From: Phallus indusiatus
Lineage: Eukaryota; Basidiomycota; Agaricomycetes; Phallales; Phallaceae
Assembly (NCBI GenBank): GCA_027605045.1
Contig: JAQFWX010000202.1
Coordinates: 1 to 40,036 of the forward strand
DNA: 40,036 nucleotides
Direction of reading: 5' to 3'
In this document: one piece after another, positions 33,371 through 40,036 of the stretch
Position numbering within the stretch: position 1 is the stretch's first letter
Layout: every line of letters begins with the position of its first letter
Position numbers and translations under genes: made by a program
Notes under the pieces: model-generated
Seen by the model: only the letters and a program-made list of their open reading frames with translations
What the model was told of the DNA's origin: nothing
Database searches by the model: none

Positions 33371-35497
33371 ATGACTACTATAAAAACACTATCTCTAATT
33401 CTTCTTGCGACGCTCTTTTTGACGACGACGAAAGTTGCGGCAGATACCACTGCAGATGTCCACGTACGTGTCATAACCAACTATTTTATGAAAATATATC
33501 ATTGAAGGTACATTCGTTCAGGATTATGATATCGAGAAAACTGCGCCCGTTCGTCGATTACTCTCTTTGAAGTCTGAATTAGAAGAGGATGCCTCCAAAT
33601 TAACACGAGAAGTATTCGCGTGGTTGTTTCCCGGACCAGCTTGGAATTCAGTTTTGGGAACATTTTATATCAGCTCGTATGCATCTTTGATATAGTTGAT
33701 AATCCACTTTCACTCAATCTAATCAGTGTGCCCAATATGATTCTCGCCTTTATACCCGCGCAAATTAGTCCCAATACCCTCAATACTATGACAGCATTTG
33801 CCGTAAGCGAAATCTTTGAATATGGAAAAAAGGTCCCTCAAACATATATTTATATATTAGACTGGAGGCCTTTTATCCGACGTCTTTCTTCACCTTGTAC
33901 CACATTCATTCCTCGGCGAACCACAAGGCGAAAGTGTCAAACTTGTGCTACTGGAAGAGAAGCGAAACATTTTAGTAGGGTATGTATACTTTTCAAAGAT
34001 CACAAGTTAAATATAGCACTTAATCATATGAACGTTGATCTAGTTTGGCAATTTTCATTGGATTTGCTTCCTTTTTCGTAAGTAATTTAGTTCTCACCAA
34101 AGATCCGCCCTATTAAACAGTATATTTTTACTTTAGGTTATGGAGAAAACGCTTCGAGTTCTAGGCGGTGGCGAAGAGGGACATTCTCACTCTCACTCTC
34201 ATTCCCACTCTCATTCACCATCATCATCTCCAGCAAATGGAGCTTCAACTGCGTTGGACAAGTCTTCGAAAGAGGGCCTCCGATCACGTTCTAGTGATAC
34301 CAACAAAAAGACATCATCCACCCCAGAGGTACAATCAGAATCTACTAAAGGACCCTCAAAACTTTCGTGAGTAGTGCAACATGGACCGCCAGAAGGAATT
34401 AAACGTCCAATTGGGTTTTTAGCGCATATCTCAATTTGTTCGGTGATTTCGTGCATAACATAACTGATGGTCTCGCGTATGTTATAAATATTATTAAAGC
34501 TTAGTTTACTTCGTTATATCTTCTTATTTTATACTTTCCGGACCTTCCAGCATGGCAGCCTCGTTTTATTCATCTCCACTTATTGGCGCTACAACTACTC
34601 TGGCGTGTTTCGCACACGAAATACCTCATGAGATTGCCGATTACTCCATTTTGGTCCGGTCGGGATTTACAAAACGACAAGCCATGCAATCACAGTACCT
34701 TACAGCCATCGGCGCATTTGTAAGTACTTCGACATCTTTTTGACCCTTTTTTCTCGGGACCGGCGTTTTAATGTGTTAAATGCTGAAACAACAGTTTTAG
34801 GTGGGGTAATTACACTTTTCCCTCAGTTTTGTCTTTCTGCAAATGTTGAATACGATGGACATTCCAGCACTTTCATGGGAATAGCTATTCACAACGTGTC
34901 GGTCGGTGATGGAGCAGATTCAAAATCCGTCAATCTTTCAGCCGCTCTGCGTCGGGACGCTGGCGGCTTGTTTGGAACAACAGTCGAATATGGCGAATTA
35001 GGAAGTCACTTACTCTTTAGAATTCCAAACGACCCTTCTTCACATTCTTTTTTTCTTTCTATATAGGTTATTCCATTTGTCGCCGGAGGATTCTTGTACA
35101 TCGGCGCCGTGGCGGTATTACCCACGTAAGTCCTTTGAAATTCGCGATCAGATTCTTGACGTTTTTGGCGAAAATTAATTTTTCTGCGTTTCATTAGCCT
35201 TCTAGAAGAAAGCAAGAGTGCCAAACAGGCTTTGAGAGAGGTGTGTGATTTTTACTCCTTGGAACCGCGTGGCGTGGCCACGCGTTCTGACTTTACTTTA
35301 TCTCTGATGCTAATTTACTGCACATCAGTTTGCTGCGATGGCTTTCGGTGTGGCTTGTATGCTTCTGGTTGCGTAAGTGGTTTCTTGCTACCACTTCTAT
35401 ATTTAATTACCTTCTTGACTTTCAATTTTCGTTACTTCCGGATCTATTTATTCTCTTTTCTCGGAAACTTATATTTTTTCTTAGGTGGAACGAATAA
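33371..35497 (+). CDS. YKE4: ZIP-family zinc transporter, KE4 type (13 exons)
   Basis: Exons: 33371-33467, 33508-33676, 33727-33802, 33861-33979, 34044-34077, 34137-34366, 34423-34476, 34551-34719, 34827-35000, 35067-35125, 35198-35240, 35329-35372 and 35485-35497. A signal-like start (KTLSLILLATLFLTTT) is followed by GGLLSDVFLHLVPHSFLGE, a cytoplasmic His-rich loop with five His-Ser repeats, the metal-path motifs HNITDGLA and CFAHEIPHEIADYSILVRSG, then VIPFVAGGFLYIGAVAVLP and the C-terminal WNE. This is the SLC39A7/KE4 pattern of ER or Golgi zinc transporters. All phases agree. One oddity: the intron after exon 9 starts with GGAAGT instead of GTAAGT at 35001; if unspliced, the frame ends 21 codons later. 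Confidence 0.9.
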
Positions 35498-38166
35498 ATC
35501 GAGAATAATTGCTCGGAAGGCATTTAGTGGACACCGGTACCTGGGTCCATCAAGGGTTGGGACAATGGCAAATGTGCAACAGTAGACCGTGCATATTCTG
35601 TGTTAAAAGTTGATTTATATATTCACATATCTATTGTATATCTAACATAAAAATTTGGCCTATAAATCTATATATTGGAGAATAAATGAGACTGTATTAC
35701 ACTTCAACGAAGGCACTAGTACTACCACTCGGTATTTATACCAAAATTTGCCCATAAAAGTTGGGTAATTTGACGTAGTAGTGCCACTCGACATGATTAT
35801 CGATGGTACCAATTGATTGATAAAAATAAACGAAGTGATCGAGATGCTTCGTGTTCAACGGCTTGAGCTAGCACGGTAGAAATTAGAGCCACCCTGCCCG
35901 TTGACGCGTTGACGTACATCGTTGAAACCCAGTCAATTCCAATTAATCACAAGCGCGCACGTTCGACTTTTCGTTTAATACTCGTGGTCATATACATAAA
36001 CTGATGAATATTCCCTGATTGCAACGAGGCAGTGGGAAATTATTAATGGAGGGGATGTTCGTTCGTTACGATCTCGGTGGAAGTAAATCCGAGTCTGCAT
36101 TCTTTAAAAAAAACATATGATGTATTTACATCCGACGGAGAACCCTGCTTTACGATCTATAATCTGCAGTTTGTGTGGTAAATATATGGAAAGTGATTTA
36201 TCGGGAGGGCTTCCTTTTTTACCGAATTTGGACAGAGGTTGCGTTAGATGTTCATTAATATTCGGCAAAGTGAATGTATTTATTTCAGTGTTTAACAATG
36301 TTGTGTGAGATTTCTACTGGCAGTGTCGTTGTTGTCCGTGTTCAAACGTTCACCGCTCATGTCCGCAGTTTTCAATTGTGTCGCGGAAATGAATGCCTAT
36401 GTTTATATCGAAGTAGGAGTCTTCCGACCAACGTTCGAGTCGCTAGTTCGGTAGGGAATTAGAGGTCAGGTCAGCCAATGCGGTTCCAATGGAGGCAAAA
36501 GCGAGATCACGAAGGCTTATACTGAAGGTTTTCTTCTTCCATCTTCTCGTGGATGTCTCACATATTGGGCAAACGTTTGTACATACAAACTGTGAATCCG
36601 AATAGCAACGAAGTTCAGCAATGTATTGGGTATAACATACTGGGAGAAGAAGCTGAAAATACATGGTATCGTCGCAATTGAGATAATTTCTTTCAGAAGA
36701 CGATACAGTGTCCGAAACTTTCCGCAGATCTATGTGCGCAGGTGTGAAGATAGATAGAGATCTTCTGAATAGCACGACCATATTTGGAGCAGGTCTTTCA
36801 TCGACAAAGTGTTCTCCATGGTCCGTTATTGTTCACCACATCCCTTCCTTCGCCAAGCCGCCACCGGGCCTTTGTCCCTCTTTCTCCCTAACCTGCCACT
36901 TCTAAAACATTTTGGCGGATTTTTAATCGGTGGCTTTGTGATAACCAAGGTCGAGAATTGGCCTTGCTTTAGCGACATCTTGGAAAGAGGACTTGACCTG
37001 TGATTTCCCCGACCCGCCGAGCACTGCGAAACAGGATTTACTGGACGACCTATGGTCCGGCAAATGACGACGCCCTTCAATTTTAGGGCGTAAAAGAGAC
37101 CATCTTGCTGTATTCCTCAACAAGGAAGACATTGTTTCGTTTGGACGCAATATGTTTGCTAAATTGGAGTTGACCGCCCATCGCAACAAGTCTTCACGGC
37201 GGCGTCAGCTTTGAGTGACAAATGCCCCGCATTGAAAGGAGATAAAAGAGAAGCGACCTTGAAATTCAAAGCCATGATTGAGGGAGACCTCAAGTGGCTC
37301 AGGTGACCCAGAAAGATGACGAAGTGTTACGTTAACTTGAGTCGCAAAGCGTGGCGAAAGGAGAGGGGTGATTATAAACCAGGGAGAGGCATATCGGAAA
37401 AGGAGAGCTTGAGTATGTAGCTGTAAATTAAGATACCAAAGTTGACCAATGGGGAATATGGGAAAGATCGAGAGAAACCATTCCTAGATTGCCATTTTGT
37501 GAAGGTATTATAGGGTCGGGAATTAAAGCTGAGGAGATAAAGACCAGAGGGGCAAGGGTGCATCTTGTTCTTTGGGTTGATTGACAGCCATAGAAGTTTT
37601 CTTAGTCCTGAACTCTCAAAAAGGAATAGACGACAGAAACAAGTTCGTTAAGTCAGACAGATAAAAAAAAAAAGGAAAATAAATAATACATGTTGCATAC
37701 TACTAGTCGATAGCTAAGTATTCTACTAAGAGGGTTAAATACTAGTATCAGAGTTTGAACGAATTTGGATATTCCTCGAAAATGCGATTTTTATATTTTC
37801 TGCCTGATCAGCACACTTTTCCTCTCAACTTCACCAGTGCTGAGACTGGTTGGTGGAATCATGCTTTATTCGGAGTGCTGTATGAGGCGGGAACGGTGGA
37901 CTGCTCCAAATCGAGATTTCTGGCAGTGAGGAGCGGCTTATGCAACGCGCGTACGTAATCTAGAGACTACGCACGTTCGTCGGCGGATGAATTTCAGCCG
38001 AGGAATGAAATTATTTTATTTGGGTTGATGTATTTTTTTTTTGTTTTTTTTTTCGAATAAAACGAATCAGTTGAAAAGAGACCTAGTTCTCAATGAACCA
38101 GGGTCGTCCGAGTTTCATCACACGACCCACTACGACAGTCAGCTCTCTAACAGTCCTCCTGACATT
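35498..38166. other. 2.7-kb stretch without a supported gene
   Basis: Several overlapping open frames of 60-112 codons occur, the longest on the minus strand at 36443-36781 and 36826-37189. The last one opens with an Arg/Ser-rich, acid-poor stretch (MSSLLRNTARWSLLRPK) that could be a mitochondrial presequence, but no domain follows and frames conflict. Homopolymer tracts at 37664-37674 (A) and 38032-38053 (T, with one G) lie in the flank of the Nudix gene; the T tract is a plausible nucleosome-excluding promoter element. Confidence 0.4.
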
Positions 38167-38894
38167 ATGGGCAAAAGCGATGCTCCTCGTCCCCGCGTTG
38201 TCTGCTGTGCAATCCCTGTTGCAAAAGCAGCCGGGAAGGTTCTCGTCGTCAGCTCACGAAAGCATCAGGATCGTTGGGTTTGTGAGTGCTACTCTTTCCT
38301 GACTCCCGTGTATTGGTATTCAATTCGTCTAATGAATTGTGGCGTTCCTCTCTTCTCCGTGCTGCAGTTCCGAAAGGTGGTTGGGAGTCGTCGGACAGGA
38401 CATTAGAGGCGGCGGCACAGCGTGAAGCCGTCGAAGAAGGTCCGGCTCTTTGTTCTCTGCGCAATGCGCTCAACCCTCATTATATTATCCCGCTCTTTTT
38501 TTTTACTCTCCATTTTTACCCCCTCCTCAATCTGCATGGCCATTTGCTCTCGAACCGATGACGTATTCAATACCCAAAATCGTCCAACGTCACGTCGAAT
38601 CAAATCTTCCAACTGAACTAAACTCAAAACGGCTCTCGACGCTTACCGATGGTGCTAACATTGAAATGAGCAGCCGGCGTTGTTGGCGTCATATCACGAT
38701 ACATCATGACCATTCCGACGACCAAATCGACGTACCATTTCTACGAGCTCGATGTGACGGGTTTACTTGACCAATGGCCAGAACAGCACGAAAGGCGGAG
38801 AGAATGGGTCGACTATGCCGAAGCGTATCGTCGATGCGGCTGGAAGCCCGAACTGGTGCAAGCTCTCTCCCGGGCCAGTTTCTTTCCGCGGTAA
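38167..38894 (+). CDS. diphosphoinositol polyphosphate phosphohydrolase (Nudix, 135 aa)
   Basis: Exons 38167-38281, 38368-38439 and 38674-38894 give an unbroken 135-codon frame. It opens MGKSDAPRPRVVCCAIPV; then VVSSRKHQDRWV joins FPKGGWESSDRTLEAAAQRE, and the next splice completes the Nudix box as AVEEAGVVG (Gly-x5-Glu-x7-Arg-Glu-x2-Glu-Glu-x-Gly). The PKGG signature before the box and the YHFYELDV and DYAEAYRR blocks after it are typical of DIPP/Aps1-type enzymes, which split inositol pyrophosphates and diadenosine polyphosphates. The second intron of 234 nt is long for this window. Acceptors CTGCAG and GAGCAG are clean. Cytosolic; no targeting signal. Confidence 0.88.
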
Positions 38895-39902
38895 TAACTG
38901 TCTATTTATTTGCTGCCTTATACAACCTCTGTCGGCTAGATGAATCGAGGTCAATTATACCCCAGGAAGATCGAACGGGGATGTTAATACACATTGTCTA
39001 ATGCTTTTGCTTTCGGCTTCAATCGAAATCTACCTGTAGGACACTTCAAAGACGCCGTGCCTTCCCGGTATGTATATGTACATCGCTTCTTTTTGGTTTT
39101 CTGAAGTCTTTCTTTTTCTGAACAGTTTGTTTCCTCTCTGACGTATATTACTGACCAACGTTTTCCCGCGCTCGCTGGTTCCATTCTTCGTTTTCATTCT
39201 GCATATACCAACACCTCAAACACTAATCGGACATGGTTTCCGGATCCTACTTCCAAGCTCTCTACAATTGACTACTATCCAGTTCTCGACTCAGTTTTCT
39301 ATCTTGCATTTTCCACCCACTAATACAAGAAACTCTAATCACAAACAGATTTCGTCGTGACATACATACATACTTATGCATGCAAAACAACCTCCAATCT
39401 CAATAACTTGAAGTAACCCAAGGTTCTGCAGGAAACAATTCGATCTTACATAGACGCAACCCTTCTCCATAATCTTTTGACAATTAGACTTCTTTTCACA
39501 CACCCCTTTTTCTTTTATAATTATGTCTCCACGGCTTCGTCATTCTCTTTCCTAAACGCTTGTTGTTTGTCAGCTACTTTGCAACCATAATCGCATGCAT
39601 TAGTGACTGTTTTTATCGTCCCGCTTGATAGTATTAACCCGCCTTGATCATAATCGCCAGTCTATAACACAACATATACATATTCTCAAGAACTTTTTCG
39701 AATGTGATTCATTTGATCTTTTTATTTCTCATCTCTTTGGGAGATATACCGACATTCTAATGTTGTACAACAAAACGGAACCACGTAAAAAGAATAAGTT
39801 TAGCGGGCAAAAGAAAGCATAATGCAAATACAAAAGAGCGATTCGTCATTTGGATATCCTGAACACTTTTTGAAAAGTGTCATTCCTCATCACTTCCATG
39901 AA
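38895..39902. other. intergenic, no gene seen
   Basis: 3' flank of the Nudix gene. It is CT-rich and AT-rich, with short unrecognised open frames only. Confidence 0.45.
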
Positions 39903-40036
39903 TTACCTCCCATTTACAACCATTAGTCCTTTCCCGCCGTCCCATTCCCGTTCCCAAGCCCGTGGTATCGAGTCCGTGTTTTTGAGAGCAGGATGTGACG
40001 GACTCAAGCTCGCATACGCGCGCTCCAATCGGGACA
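39903..40036 (-). CDS. probable C-terminus of a minus-strand gene, cut by the window end
   Basis: From the right edge the minus strand reads one open frame to TAA at 39903-39905. It is relatively GC-rich, and its residues look coding: RLERAYASLSPSHPALKNTD, then IPRAWEREWDGGKGLMVVNG. Only about 44 codons are inside the window, so the family cannot be named. The GC rise against the AT-rich flank supports coding DNA. Confidence 0.45.
   Translation of the reverse strand, partial: SRLERAYASLSPSHPALKNTDSIPRAWEREWDGGKGLMVVNGR

Noticed and set aside
8852..38894. An inositol-metabolism cluster made of INO1 and the DIPP-type Nudix gene
   Set aside because: They lie about 28 kb apart with many unrelated genes between, so co-location is not informative.
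1..40036. CRISPR arrays, rRNA operons or bacterial insertion sequences
   Set aside because: No regularly spaced repeats, rRNA-like sequence or inverted-repeat transposase genes were seen; the intron-rich genes mark a eukaryotic chromosome.

Overview
This is nuclear DNA of a filamentous basidiomycete, most likely an Agaricomycete. Genes are cut by many short GT-AG introns of about 45-80 nt. There are no operons or bacterial ribosome sites. Several products belong to families expanded in mushroom-forming fungi: DUF6533- and DUF6534-type serpentine membrane proteins, a basidiomycete-type alpha/beta hydrolase and a DUF7962-type GST. All gene models were spliced by eye from splice signals, reading phase and family knowledge; no alignment or search was run.

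Left part (0.1-6.5 kb): an alpha/beta hydrolase (minus) diverges from a very intron-rich DUF6534 membrane protein (plus). A tRNA-Gln-like gene (minus) with a shortened T arm follows, then an intact REX4-type RNA exonuclease (plus). About 2.3 kb with no convincing gene comes next.

Middle housekeeping block (8.8-18.5 kb): inositol-3-phosphate synthase INO1 (plus), a decayed tandem copy of its 3' end, a HEN1 small-RNA 2'-O-methyltransferase (plus), V-ATPase subunit e VMA9 (minus, tail to tail with HEN1), trehalose-6-phosphate synthase TPS1 (minus) and COQ9 (minus). INO1, HEN1, TPS1 and COQ9 each carry 1-2 nt frame-breaking indels inside otherwise well preserved codons. These may be assembly errors or recent decay; the sequence alone cannot decide.

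Right-middle part (19.4-28.6 kb): a DUF6533-type membrane protein (plus), an unrecognised 345-residue protein (minus), a duplicated zone and a deaminase-like gene (plus). In the duplicated zone, two direct repeats of about 410 bp flank a second, diverged copy of the HEN1/VMA9 tail-to-tail junction.

Right part (28.9-40 kb): an intact eight-exon GST-like gene with a 6-nt micro-exon (plus), a possible small cysteine-rich protein (minus), an HD-domain phosphohydrolase (minus) diverging from a KE4-type ZIP zinc transporter (plus), a diphosphoinositol-polyphosphate Nudix hydrolase (plus), and probably the C-terminus of a minus-strand gene cut by the window end. The genes look like an ordinary mix of housekeeping and accessory functions. 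The unusual signal is the duplicated gene 3' ends, the micro-exons and the uneven distribution of frame-breaking indels.
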